DNA of 64,000 nucleotides from Cynocephalus volans. Its lineage: Eukaryota > Chordata > Mammalia > Dermoptera > Cynocephalidae. Location: the NCBI RefSeq assembly GCF_027409185.1, contig NC_084463.1:114458133-114522132 (forward strand), given 5' to 3'. Each line of letters begins with the position of its first letter. Within the stretch, counting starts at the first letter, position 1. The position numbers and the translations under genes were made by a program. This document shows positions 53,401 to 63,461 of this stretch, in pieces. The notes under the pieces are model-generated. The model was not told the DNA's origin, searched no databases, and saw nothing but the letters and a program-made list of their open reading frames with translations.

Positions 53401-56400
53401 TAGACCAAGCTCATTGAATGAACCCATCTAAATGTGCCAAAAGCATAGAACGTCAGTATGGAAGAGGTTCAGAAAACTGGAGTTGAAGTCATCTAAATGT
53501 TAAATGTAAAACTAAGCCTTGATTCAAAATGCTACAAAGGGTTCAGGAGAATTCTTATACTGAAACCTCTGTACTTTCCTTCATAATCTGCCATAAAAAT
53601 CTACTATGTAACAACATCTTTTCTTTATGGTAAATTTCCTCACCTAAAGTAGCTAACTCTAATGTGCAGTTCTGCAAAGTATCACTGGTTTGGTTCACAA
53701 CAAGTACATCCAGGACGATATCATACTGATTGACATGAACATAAGCTTCTGCATATACAGGATCTGAGAAACCTGTCAACTGGGTGACCTATCAAAACAA
53801 AAATAAAGACATAATTAAATGACTATTTAACCAAACATATCCTAGCCAAACGATTAAGTCTGGTAGGTAATTAATAAACATGTTTAGATTAGAAAAGTCA
53901 TTTTGAGATAGGTATAATAAAATTGTTTTGTAATGCAGAAATAAAATGGAAATGAGGACATTAGAAATAACAAGTCTTAGAGCTTAAAAAAAGTTATTCA
54001 AATATTGTAGAATTTTAAATTCTAACTTAAAAGATGATATCCAGGCATCTATTGGTTTTTAAACTAGTAACTCAGTATAAGGCATGTTTTATATATTGAT
54101 GTTAAGTCTTAGTAGTTCAGTAGTAGAAAGATGAATATATTTAGCAAATACATTAAACATTATCACAATTTAGCAACTGAGGACATTTGGATACATTTTC
54201 AGTTAAATCTGTCAGTAAGTATCTAAATACAGTTTGTTCTCTGAAACTCAGGAACCAAATACAATTCAGTTAATGTGGTAGAACCTGCTACCCAAGCTCA
54301 AATACTAAAGATTATATAACAAGAAATGCTTGTAATGCCACAAGGACAAAATTTTGTGCTCCGCACAAAAAAATTTATGAAAGTATAGCACTTCCAAAGT
54401 ACACCACTTCAAAAATGTAATACTGTGACACCAAGGTCCAGGGTACAATCCCTGTACTGGCCAGCTGCCAAAAATGAATACATAAATAAGTAAAAATTAT
54501 TTTTTTAAAAAGAGGAATATTGTCACCAAAAGCGCAGGCAACAAAAGAAAAATTAAAAATTAAACTAAAAACTTTACACATCAAAGAATACTATCAATGG
54601 AGTGATAAGGCAACCTACAGAATGGGAGAAAATATTCACAAATCATGTACCTGATAAGGGGTTAATACTTAGAATATATAAAGAACTCCTAAAATTCAAA
54701 CAAAAAACCCCAAAGAACCCAATTAAAAAACGGGTAAAGGACTTTAATAGACACCTCTCTAAAGAAGATATACAAATGGACAATAAGCACTTGAAAGGAT
54801 ATTTAACATCACTAATCATTAGGGAAATGCTAATCAAAACCACAATGAGATACCCTGCCACATCCATTAGGATGACTACTATCAAAAAACAAAAAACAAA
54901 ATGTACAAACAAAACTCAGAAAATAACAAGTATTCACAAGGATATAGAGAAATTGGAACCCTTGTGCACTGCTGGTGGGAACGTAAAATAGTGTAGCTGC
55001 TACGGAAAATAGTATTGAGGTACCTCAACAAAATTAAAAGTAGAATTACCATATGATCCAGCAATTCCACTTCTGGGTATATTTTCAAAAGAACTGAAAG
55101 CAGGGGCTCAAAAAGATATTTGTGCATCCTTGTTCACAACAGCATTATCAAAATAGCCAAAAGGTGGAAATAATACAAATATCCATGGAAGGATGAATGG
55201 ATAAACAAAATGTGGTATATACTCACAATGAAATATTAGTCAGCTTTAAAAAGGAAGAAAATTCTGACACATGCTACAACATGGATGAAACGAAGACATC
55301 ACACTAAGTGAAATAAGCCAGTCACAAAAGGACAAATACTGTATGATTCCACTTATATGAGGTTCTTAGAGTAATCGAAATCATAGAGACAAAGTAAAAT
55401 GGTGATTGCCAGGGGCTGGGGGGAAGTGAGAATGGGGAGGTATTGTTTAGTGGATACAGAGTTTCAGTTTTACAAGATGAAAAAAGTATGGAAATGGTTG
55501 CACAATAATGTGAATTTAATTAATGCCATAGAACTGTACACTTAAAAATGGTAAATTTTATGTTATGTAATTTTTAGTACAATTCAAAATATAAATTTAA
55601 AAAATTTATAAATATAATATTGTTGATATCAATTCGCAATTTTAAGGGAGGGAAAGTGTTTTAAGTACAGTAGTTCCAATTCTGTTACTGACTTTATTTT
55701 GAATAAAATCAATTTAAGACTGTTCACTCATCTAATAGATGAGAGATTAAACTAGATCACTGATTCTTAAGTTTATATACTTAAAAGAGTAGAATTGTTT
55801 TCCTAATAAAATCCTATATGGAACTCAATATATTAAGAATATAAAAGTGAAGTTGTTTCTGCCCTGCAGAAACTTTTAAAAAAAGTAAGGTTGCTGTTTA
55901 AAGTAACAGGGAACAGATGCTGAGGTCAAGGTTTAGGGGAAGAGGCCTGAGCCCTACCTGTTCACTTTCCTTTAAAAACCATAGTTGACCTCTAAGGATT
56001 CTCCCAGCTCTATTTAATAGTCTATGATTCCATACACAACTGGATCAAGTTATATAATCACATAATAGATTTACAGTACTATCTTATGCAGTGAAGTACT
56101 TTATCAGCTTCTAAGTTTCAATAGAGGTTTAATGAACCTATCAATCGCAGTGCCTTCACAAAAACTGATGCTGTGTAATAGTTATTTTTATTTTAAAAAA
56201 CAGCAGATCCAGCAACTTCTTGATTACTAGTTTCTTAAGTAGCCAATTTAAATAACTTATGGTGTATTTGACATTTTTGTTACCTTATTAAGTTTAGATG
56301 CTAGGGGATCTGCTGCCTCTTTCCTCTGTGTGTTACCCATTGCTGCCAGCAAACTCAGCTGAAACTGATCTTCCTTGCAGTTCATTTCATTCTTAGCAGT

Positions 56401-59400
56401 TAGTTGCATGAAAGAAATTGGGTCATCAGGCTGTACTGTCACATTCCTCTTTTCAGATTCTTTCTGTGTTGAGAAAACAATACACACGTCTCTCTTTAAT
56501 TTGGGAAGAATGGTAGCTTTTTATAGGCTTTTAATAGGGACAGCCCTCACATATAATGACTGAAAATCAACAAAATAAAAAAACAAAAACAAAAAAGTAC
56601 TTTTATGGCCTTATCATGTAAACCTTACCTTTTGGGATAATTTCTCTTCTTCGAGTTTAGCAGATAACATGTGAGAAAGGGACTGTCTGCATTCCTTATT
56701 GAAAATGTCATTCATTAAAGGTGAACATTCAGATAAGACCTTGAGGCACAGGGAAATTCGATCAACATCATCATCAGTAATTGGCTTCTTAGGAAGAGAC
56801 GATTTTCCCAAATGCAGGATAGTAGCCATGAGCAACATAGCCTCAGCAACAAAAGACTAGAAAAGTAAAGAAATGGGTTATTTATCATGTTATGATTCGC
56901 CAATTGCAATAACATCACTTTATTATAACTCACAATACAAGAAAGAAATAAACTTAACTTTTTACTTCATCTGAGTAAGATTTCAAATCCTTTAGATTTT
57001 ATCTCCATTAACACCTTTTTTGCACCCTTCTCCTTCCTTTCTATTCTGCCACCCTAAGACTTCCTTAACCCTCAAACAAAAAACAGCAATGGCTTTTTAA
57101 CTGTTTTCCCTTGCTCCAGTCTTTCCCTCTAACCCTCTCACAGGCTGATGCTATCTTTTTAAATCTCAACTACAGAAAAGTTAAAGAACAATACACTTTA
57201 CCATATTTACTTTTGCCATATTTACTTTATTTTCCTAAACATTCATTTTTTTGGCTGAACATATGAAAGTAAGATTTTTCACCTCAAAAATACTTCAGCA
57301 TTCATCTCCTAAGAATCAGGACAGTGTCCTATAAAACCATAAGATTTTCTCACTGGAGAAATTTAACAATTCCAGAATATATCTACTATACTCTGAATTC
57401 AAATAAATCTTCCTAAATCATCTCAAAATGTGTTTATTTTATTTTTTAAATTCAGGATCAGCTTCATGCATTTTACTTGGCTACTATACTCTTTAGTCCC
57501 TTTTAATCTAGACTAGTTCTCTGCCTTTTTGTTGTTTGTTTTTAATCACAGAGACTTTTTAAAAGAACCCAGTTGTTCTTTTAAAAAGAACAACTTTTTA
57601 AAAAACAGTTGTCCCACACTTGTGGCTAGAATACTAGATAGGTTATGTTTTTTATTTCTGCATCAGGAGGCATATAATATTGGGATGTCTAATTATTGCT
57701 GATGCTAAGTGTGATCTGCTGCTATCTTTATTTTTATACTGCACCAGTCATTTCACTCTCCAAGCAAATACCTCAATGATTTCTCTCAGCCTTCATACTG
57801 AAGTCCATATTACTTAGTCCACTATTCAAAGTCTTCCACAAATGAATTCCAACTTACTTTTTTAGTTTTCTGTGGCATTATTCTGACACATATGCTCTAT
57901 GCCCTTGGCAAATTGTCTTTGGCTAACTACTGAGCTGCACACATGCATGAAAAACTACCAAAGGCCTGGGGAAGAACCAGCAGGAGAGTAAGTGTAATAA
58001 TTCTCTGAGATTGGATGCTGTCTCCAGGAGTGGAAAGAGGAGGGGACAGAAAAAAATATCTTAAGAAATAATGATTGAAAATTTCTCAGATTGATGGAAA
58101 CTATAAACCCACAAACCCAAGAAGCTCAGTGAATCACAACAAAGGAAACATGAAGAAAACCACAGAAGGCATATCCTAATCAAACTGCTGAAACCCAGTA
58201 ATAAGGAGAAAATCTAAAACCAGCCAGAGGAAAAAAAGGACACATTCCTCGCAGAGGCATAAAAATGGCAGTAAACTTCTCATCAGAAAGCCAGAAGACA
58301 ATGGAGCTATATCTTTACAATACTGAAAGAAAAAAATTGTCAACTTAGAATTCTATACCACAAAGATATCTTTAAAAAGTGCAGGAGACTGTACTGGCCA
58401 GCCACCAAAAAAAAAAAAAAAAAAAAAGCAGGAGAAATAAAGACTTTTTTCCTGACAAAAACCAAGAGAATTCATTTCCAACATATGGGCACTACAAGAA
58501 AAGTTAAAGTAAATTCTTTAGGCAAAGGGTATACAACACCAGAGAGAAACTCAGATCTACACAAATGAAGAGTGCTGGAAATGGAAAATGAAGGAGTGCC
58601 AGTGAGGTGATAAACAACTAAACTTTCCTTCTCCTTTGTACTAAATGCAGCAAACTTTATTAACTAGATGTTACAAGAAATCTGGCTCTTTTAAACAGAT
58701 AACAGTAAACACTTCCAACGTACAGAAGTAAAGAAGCCATTGTATGACAGGAAATCAAACTGGACTGAGACAAAAAATGTTGAAGACTTTTAAAGAGCAT
58801 AATTTAAAGATTACACTGTGACCAGACTTGAATAAATAATGGCCCAGAGAACATTACAAAGTAAATCACTGCTCAAAAACCAAAAGCAATTGATAACAGA
58901 TAATATACTTTATAAGCTACCTAGCCCTCTAATTATCATTTATGGCTTTTTTTGAGGGAAGCTAAACAAAACAAAACAAAACAAAACCTTTTGAAAATCC
59001 TAAAACTAAAATGAAAAATGCCCAGTTATATGAACAGTAAATGAAGGAATCGTGCATCTAATGAACTATTATGTAGTTATTAAGTATTATGATTATAACT
59101 AAGAAGGGTTTATAATAACATGAGAAAAATGTTTGTTATAATGTTAAGTGAAACTGCAGTACTGTAAAACACAAATGGTCACTACTAGGGAAAAAAGTAT
59201 TTCACAGATAAAAGCCAACCTCAACTCTTTCTGGAGTAAGAAAGGATTTCCATTATTGTATCTGCTAATTTAATTTTATCTTTTGATGTTTCTATCTCCA
59301 CCAAAATATTAATAAGATTTGTACCTGAGTGCTGTAACCATAAGTGATTTTTTTCTCATAGTTTTTATTATATCATTCCTTATTTATTTTAGCAATAGCA

Positions 59401-62400
59401 AAAAAGAAATGAGCAAAAATAAATAAAAAATATTTACAATTGTACCACGGAAAGATTTTTAGAAATGAAGGCAAAGTAAAGACTTTTAGGCAAATGAAAG
59501 TTGAGAGAATTCTTCACCAGAAGACATACATTATAAGAATGATTGAGCTGTTTAGGCAAAAAGAAAACATCAGATGGAAATCTGAACTTACACAAAGAAA
59601 GAGCACCATAAATGGTAAATATGTGGGTAAATACACAACTTTTTCTCATTAAAAAAATTCTGTAAAAGATGACTTTATTACAGACCAATGGATAAACAAA
59701 ATGTGATAAACATATATACACACACACATACATACTAGCAGTCTTCAAAAAGTTCATGGCAAGAATAGTATTACCTTTTAATTCTATTTTTCCATGAACT
59801 TTTTGAAGTACCCTCATACAATGGAATATTACTGAGCCTTAAAAAGAAAAGAAATTCTGATATATACTGCAGCTTGGATGAACCCTGAAGACGTTATGCT
59901 AAGTGAAACAGAGACACTAAGGACAAACACTCCAATTGTATGATTCCACTTACATGAGGTACCTAGAATAGGCAAATTCATATAGACAGAAAATATAACA
60001 GAGGTTACCACGGGGTGGGGAGGAGGAAAAAATGGGAAGCTATTGTTCACTGGGTACAAAATGGTTTGGGATGATAAAAAAGCACTGGAAATGGACGGTG
60101 TTGATGGATGCGCATCAATGAGAATATACTTAATGCCACTGAACTATATACTTAAAAATGGTTAAAATGTCAAATTTTACGTTATGTAAATTTTACAATT
60201 AAAAAAATGAGGGGGATAAAAAGGCAACCAGGAAGGTACTGTCCTGCTCCTAACTCTTATAGCTGGCTAAGCATGCCTCCTCCCCACCTAGGTCCAGACA
60301 CTAGAAAAATAAGAAAATATGGTCAAAAAATTATTAAAAAAGAGAGACATAATCGACTATTTAAAACAAACATAACAATGATGAGTCGTAGGGTTTATAA
60401 CATGACATGTAGAAGAAAAATCTAGGACAATGATAGCACAAAGGATGGGAGTGGGAGTTGGCGGGTAATGCAAGAATACTATTATAAATGAGTGTACAGT
60501 CAGAATGGTCAGAAGCTATGGCAAAGGTATGAACTAAAGATAGGAATAATTTAAGAGACATTTTGGGATAAAACAGACAATGACTGACTGAATGAAGATG
60601 CTGGAGAGAGAAGAGTATTTCTTGGTTCTTGTCTAATCCTAGCAAATAGAAGTGACTTCATAAATCCTTATATCTCCTCCCCTGGACTAGTTACATAATA
60701 TTATTATTGTATTACTTTATCAATTTATAATAATATAATACTACTATGTCCATTTCCGTTATTAAACCATAAGCCCTTTCATGATTAGAACTTTAGCATT
60801 AACTTTTGAGTCCCTCACTGTTCAATGCATATGCTCAATATTCAATTGCTTGGCAAATGTACAAAAAATGAACTTACATTTTGCTTTTTCTTCTCCTGAA
60901 CCAATGCTACATAGCGCAATGCAATTTTGGTCAGAGTTGTGGCAAGGGAGGCAGCAACAAAGAAATCTCCATCCAGAAGGAATCCTCTCAGGGGAGGTCT
61001 GCAAAGCAATTAAGGAAAATGAAAGCCACCAACTTCTTAAGCAGCATGTAACTTTTGTATAAATGATTCAGATAACCCTACTAAAAACTCTCACTGCCAC
61101 CCTTCAGTGATAAGGACCTCAATTAACCCCCTCTTTAGCTCTAAGAAAAAAGGAAAAAGAAAAAGAATACATGACTTTAAAACTCATCTTCAAATACTGC
61201 AAGAGCCAACTGAATACAGTAAGAGAAAATGTTTAATTAACAATGTATGTTACTGGAGCTAATGAGCTACATTCAAATTCCAGCTCATCCATTTATTTAC
61301 TGGGTAAGTTACAAACCTCTCTCAGTCTCAAATTCCTCTTCTGTAAAATGGAGGTAATACTCTATCTCAAAGGGCTGTTGTCAAGACTATTAGCACAATG
61401 CCTAGCACATAGTAAGTATTCTATAAAATTTCAGACATAATCTTCATCATCTTCACCATAAAAATGAGAGCAAATTAAAGGGGAAAACATCAAAATTTTA
61501 TTCTATCAATTAGAAATGTAAAACCTTCAAAATATGTTCCAGATGCTAGTGGGCAACCAAACTCAAATTTCATCAAAGTTACCTCCACTTAGCCTTTTCT
61601 ATGTGAGTAAAGTAATTTTAGTTTAACACAACAGTTATTTCAATGAATACAGATGGAGAGGACAGAGGACTAAAATCATCAATACAATTCCTGGAGGTAG
61701 AAACTTACACATCCTCCTTTCAAGTACCTTAAATGACAAAAACTTTCATTTTGGTCACAAAAACAAACTAATAAAAGAGAAGAAATCATTTGACTCTTTT
61801 ATACGGAAGAGAACAGGGCACAGGTGCCATAAATTACCTGTCTTCCTCTTTCTTGGTGGGCCTAGAACTGCTAAGGGCACTCTGAGTTGCATAAGTACCC
61901 ATTTCAGTAACCAATTTCTGAACTGGCCCTACAGTTATTTCTTCTTCAGGTTTTAATTCACCAGCTTCTTTCTTTATTTCTGATTCTACAATTGGGATCT
62001 AGAAGTCAATTGGAAACATCAACTTAGTAATAGTATCAACAGCAAGCAAAATTATACTTAAATATTCAATCATTTCTCTAAAGAATGTATTCCCCCAATG
62101 GGATTTTTGGAACTATGAACTCAGCTTTCAGTTTTCTTTCCTTCCCAGGATAACACAGTAGGAAGAACTGGGAGGCTTTCGAATTGGATGTTTCTAGGTT
62201 TGAATTCTTACTCTGCCACTTACTAGTAGTATGGTTCTGCCCAAGTTAATTAAACTACTTTGTGCCTCAGTTTCTTAACCTGCTAAATGGAAACCTTAAT
62301 TCTTTCCCACAGGTTACTTAAAAGAAAAATGCATAGACAGTATCTAACACAAAGTAGATGCTCACTAAGCCTTATCTCCTCCATCCCTTCTCTTGAAATA

Positions 62401-63461
62401 TTAACCAAAAACAGCACTCATCCTTCTAAAATTAATCTAACTTATTTGTACATAATAACTTCATCAACTACCTTTTTAATTAAATGAGTGGCTACTATGT
62501 ATTTATTCCTTAATACCAGTCTATCACCTAATTTATGAGTTCTAAGAGTCTTTAATCACTAGCCATGTCAATTCCTTTTTTTTTTTTTTTTACAGATGTC
62601 CAGTTAGGTTAAGAAACTTGTATTCAAGGTCCCAGTGCTAATTATTGGCAGAACCAAGACTAGAACCCAGGTCTCCTGACAAGCAGTCCACTGTTCTTTC
62701 TATTCTACCATAAGGTCATTTGGATGAGAAAATACTGCCAGTTTTAGTAAAAAAAATATTCTAAAGTAAGCCTTGTTCTAAAGCATTTTTCTTTCAAACA
62801 CATAGGGTAAAGCAGAATTTTATAAGCCTTTTTCTTTTCTTAAAAACAGAACATTTTGTTCAAACAAGATCTTAACAAGAAAAGTAAATAACATGGAAAA
62901 AAGAACAGGTGCTATGGCTCAGCTAGGAAGGTGAAGTGTGGGGGTGGTCCTCTAATTTTCCACAGCCCCTAAGCCTTAATTGCCTGGGTAATTAAAATAC
63001 ATTTTTCGGTGTTCTGTAGCCAGACACCACTAAATAAAAACAAAAACAAATCACCACATAAGTCAGATTTTGGGGGCTGGCCAGTTAGCTCAATTGGTTA
63101 GAGTGCAGCCTTGTAACACCAAGGTCAAGGATTGAGATTCCCATATTAGTCAGCAGCCAAAAAACCAAACCAAACCAAAACAAAACAAACTAACAAAAAA
63201 AATGTCAGATTTTTCTTGGCCTTTTTCTTTTTTTGGTGGTCCAGTATGGGGATCTGAACCCTTGACCTTGGTGTTACAACACGGTGCTCTAACCAACTGA
63301 AAAGCCAGATTATTCTAAAATAAAAAACACCATATAAAGTAATATCTACTGAAGTAAAACATACCTCCCCAAGGGACCTGCGGACCTCAGTCATCACACT
63401 CTGAATGTCTTCCTTGGTACTACAGTATTCTCCCAGGATCCATAATGCTCCTCGGTAAATC
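47369..63461 (-). CDS. COPB1: COPB1, coatomer subunit beta (3' half of gene, 11 exons)
   Basis: Beta-COP is a core subunit of the heptameric COPI coat. It acts on Golgi membranes in retrograde Golgi-to-ER and intra-Golgi vesicle transport. Eleven minus-strand exons join in phase, all with GT-AG introns: 63365-63461, 61838-61998, 60878-60998, 56629-56856, 56284-56463, 53644-53788, 52540-52659, 49650-49795, 48978-49067, 47900-48055 and 47369-47428. They total 1504 nt, or 500 residues plus TGA, corresponding to residues 454-953 of the 953-residue family protein. Seen in order: the end of the HEAT/adaptin-like trunk, a charged linker, the beta-sandwich C-terminal domain and the appendage platform domain. 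No stop or frameshift interrupts it, so it should be functional. The 5' exons lie past the right edge. Introns range from 165 to 4021 nt. The gene was identified from recalled beta-COP sequence, not from a database search. Confidence 0.97.
47900..48055 (-). CDS. COPB1: COPB1 exon, residues ~883-934
   Basis: Acceptor ccag, donor GTAACA, 156 nt, phase 0 to phase 0. It begins [20 protein letters not shown] and ends [10 protein letters not shown]. Most of the appendage platform core. Confidence 0.97.
48978..49067 (-). CDS. COPB1: COPB1 exon, residues ~853-882
   Basis: Acceptor atag, donor GTAAAA, 90 nt, phase 0 to phase 0. It reads [20 protein letters not shown] then [10 protein letters not shown]. 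Part of the appendage platform domain. Confidence 0.95.
49650..49795 (-). CDS. COPB1: COPB1 exon, residues ~804-852
   Basis: Acceptor tcag, donor AAA|GTTAGT, 146 nt, phase 1 to phase 0. It reads [20 protein letters not shown] through FEWENK and enters the appendage platform domain. The T at donor position +3 departs from the usual purine, so this is the weakest-looking donor of the set. Confidence 0.96.
49880..50140 (-). mobile_element. MIR SINE (COPB1 intron)
   Basis: TACTATGTACTAGACTTTAT, CATCTTACAGATGAGGAAAC and GGGGCCAGGATTCAAACTCA, reverse MIR. Confidence 0.75.
50280..52100 (+). mobile_element. Long L2 LINE (COPB1 intron)
   Basis: An extended L2 ORF2-3' UTR stretch: TCTCTGACCAAGC region near 50960, TTCTTTTGGCTTTCAAACAA, CAATGCCTCCCCTTTCCACA, AAAACCCTACTCAAGCATTAG, TCCCTGAAGCCTTTCCTAAC, ending near 52100 with a degraded GAATG end. 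Oriented opposite to COPB1. Interrupted by an A-run (50597-50622) and a SINE (51141-51240). Confidence 0.7.
51141..51240 (+). mobile_element. tRNA-Ile-derived SINE, monomer (COPB1 intron)
   Basis: GGCTGCTTAGCTCAGTTGGT, TTAGAGTGCAGCTTTATAAC and an A-rich tail. Confidence 0.85.
52105..52445 (+). mobile_element. Second L2 3' end (COPB1 intron)
   Basis: TCAAATATTATCCTTTGATA, CTTCCTTTATAAAGCCTTCC and GATGAATAAATGGG fit an L2 terminus adjoining the larger copy. Confidence 0.5.
52540..52659 (-). CDS. COPB1: COPB1 exon, residues ~764-803
   Basis: Acceptor tcag, donor GTAAGG, 120 nt, phase 1 to phase 1. It reads [20 protein letters not shown] and on to NGIIFGNI, continuing the beta-sandwich. Too small to stand out as an open frame; found by splice continuity with both neighbours. 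Confidence 0.95.
53644..53788 (-). CDS. COPB1: COPB1 exon, residues ~716-763
   Basis: Acceptor atag, donor GTGAGG. It starts [20 protein letters not shown] in phase 0 and ends one base into a Gly codon. The alternating hydrophobic pattern ([14 protein letters not shown]) is the first part of the appendage beta-sandwich. Confidence 0.97.
54416..54512 (+). mobile_element. tRNA-Ile SINE, 5'-truncated (COPB1 intron)
   Basis: Starts within the unit (TGTAATACTGTGACACCAAG) and keeps box B-like GGGTACAATCCC and CTGTACTGGCCAGCTGCC, then an AT-rich tail. Confidence 0.75.
54513..55600 (+). mobile_element. Old L1 3' portion (COPB1 intron)
   Basis: ORF2 C-terminal reading ([37 protein letters not shown]) in broken frames, then a 3' UTR (GGTGATTGCCAGGGGCTGGG; ACTTAAAAATGGTAAATTTTA). 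Opposite strand to COPB1; an L1M-type fossil. Confidence 0.85.
56284..56463 (-). CDS. COPB1: COPB1 exon, residues ~656-715
   Basis: Acceptor acag, donor GTAACA, 180 nt, phase 0 to phase 0. It begins [20 protein letters not shown] and ends DPLASKLNK. It bridges the solenoid and the C-terminal beta-sandwich domain of beta-COP. Confidence 0.96.
56629..56856 (-). CDS. COPB1: COPB1 exon, residues ~580-655
   Basis: Acceptor ctag, donor GTAAGG, 228 nt, phase 0 to phase 0. It begins [20 protein letters not shown] and ends [10 protein letters not shown]. Largest coding exon in the window. It is followed by the shortest intron, 165 nt. Confidence 0.96.
57740..57960 (+). mobile_element. L2 fragment (COPB1 intron)
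   Basis: CTCAGCCTTCATACTGAAGT and CAAAGTCTTCCACAAATGAA fit L2. Degraded. Confidence 0.5.
58060..58640 (+). mobile_element. HAL1/L1ME ORF1-type fragment (COPB1 intron)
   Basis: AACTATAAACCCACAAACCC, CCAGCCAGAGGAAAAAAAGG, TCTCATCAGAAAGCCAGAAG and GTCAACTTAGAATTCTATAC follow the ORF1 C-terminal/3' part. Same family as the element at 13350-18825. Interrupted by a SINE remnant at 58389-58427. Confidence 0.75.
58389..58427 (+). mobile_element. Extremely short tRNA-SINE insertion
   Basis: Only the last ~18 bp of the SINE (CTGTACTGGCCAGCCACC) plus a poly(A) run, bounded by 8-bp duplications gcaggaga at 58381-58388 and 58428-58435. Confidence 0.8.
59433..59670 (+). mobile_element. HAL1 3' end fragment (COPB1 intron)
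   Basis: AGTAAAGACTTTTAGGCAAA, TCAGATGGAAATCTGAACTT and ACACAAAGAAAGAGCACCAT, then AATATGTGGGTAAATAC, match the HAL1 3' end. Confidence 0.6.
59671..60215 (+). mobile_element. Old L1 3' end, interrupted by a palindromic MITE
   Basis: ACCAATGGATAAACAAAATG, then (after the MITE) CAATGGAATATTACTGAGCC, TATGATTCCACTTACATGAG and CCACTGAACTATATACTTAA. Typical L1M 3' region. Confidence 0.8.
59737..59816. mobile_element. Tiny mariner-like palindromic MITE
   Basis: About 80 bp. 59743-59759 (CTTCAAAAAGTTCATGG) is the exact reverse complement of 59792-59808, with a 32-nt loop. TA dinucleotides lie close to both ends, as expected of Tc1/mariner. It splits an L1 3' region cleanly. Confidence 0.75.
60878..60998 (-). 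CDS. COPB1: COPB1 exon, residues ~539-579
   Basis: Acceptor gcag, donor GTAAGT (near-perfect consensus). One base finishes the split Arg codon, then 40 codons: [20 protein letters not shown] through VQEKKKQN. The amphipathic helical pattern fits an alpha-solenoid. The downstream intron, 4021 nt, is the longest in the window and holds HAL1, L1 and L2 copies. Confidence 0.96.
61230..61435 (+). mobile_element. MIR SINE (COPB1 intron)
   Basis: CTCTCAGTCTCAAATTCCTC, TGTAAAATGGAGGTAATACT and GCACAATGCCTAGCACATAG. Confidence 0.75.
61838..61998 (-). CDS. COPB1: COPB1 exon, residues ~486-538
   Basis: Acceptor ctag, donor GTAATT. It starts in phase 0 with [20 protein letters not shown] and ends two bases into an Arg codon. 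The exon is rich in Glu and Lys and low in hydrophobics, as expected of the flexible linker after the trunk. The downstream intron is 839 nt. Confidence 0.95.
62140..62370 (+). mobile_element. MIR SINE (COPB1 intron)
   Basis: GAATTCTTACTCTGCCACTT, CTTTGTGCCTCAGTTTCTTA and ATCTAACACAAAGTAGATGC in MIR order. Confidence 0.75.
62592..62715 (-). mobile_element. MIR fragment (COPB1 intron)
   Basis: TTACAGATGTCCAGTTAGGT, then GGCAGAACCAAGACTAGAAC and CCCAGGTCTCCTGACAAGC, reverse MIR. Confidence 0.6.
63072..63203 (+). mobile_element. tRNA-Ile-derived SINE, monomer (COPB1 intron)
   Basis: GGGCTGGCCAGTTAGCTCAA, CCTTGTAACACCAAGGTCAA, then a CAAAA-rich tail. Target duplications gtcagatttt at 63062-63071 and 63204-63213. 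Confidence 0.9.
63221..63307 (-). mobile_element. tRNA-Ile-derived SINE, monomer, inverted neighbour
   Basis: Reverse orientation: TTTCTTTTTTTGG tail, GGGGATCTGAACCCTTGACC (box B area) and GGTGCTCTAACCAACTGAAAAG (box A area). About 17 bp from the previous SINE and about 57 bp from the COPB1 exon at 63365. Confidence 0.88.
63365..63461 (-). CDS. COPB1: COPB1 exon, residues ~454-485
   Basis: Acceptor ctag at 63462-63465 and donor GTATG directly below 63365. The first base completes a codon begun in the upstream exon (phase 2); 32 codons follow, beginning [13 protein letters not shown] and ending RRSLGE. This is the last part of the HEAT-repeat trunk. It is the most 5' exon I can find in the window; nothing exon-like was seen between 63466 and 64000. 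An inverted SINE pair starts about 58 nt into the downstream intron. Confidence 0.95.

Noticed and set aside
62905-63010. GGTGCTATGGCTCAGCTAGG looks like a tRNA box A
   Set aside because: No matching box B or tail was found; too weak to call a SINE or tRNA.
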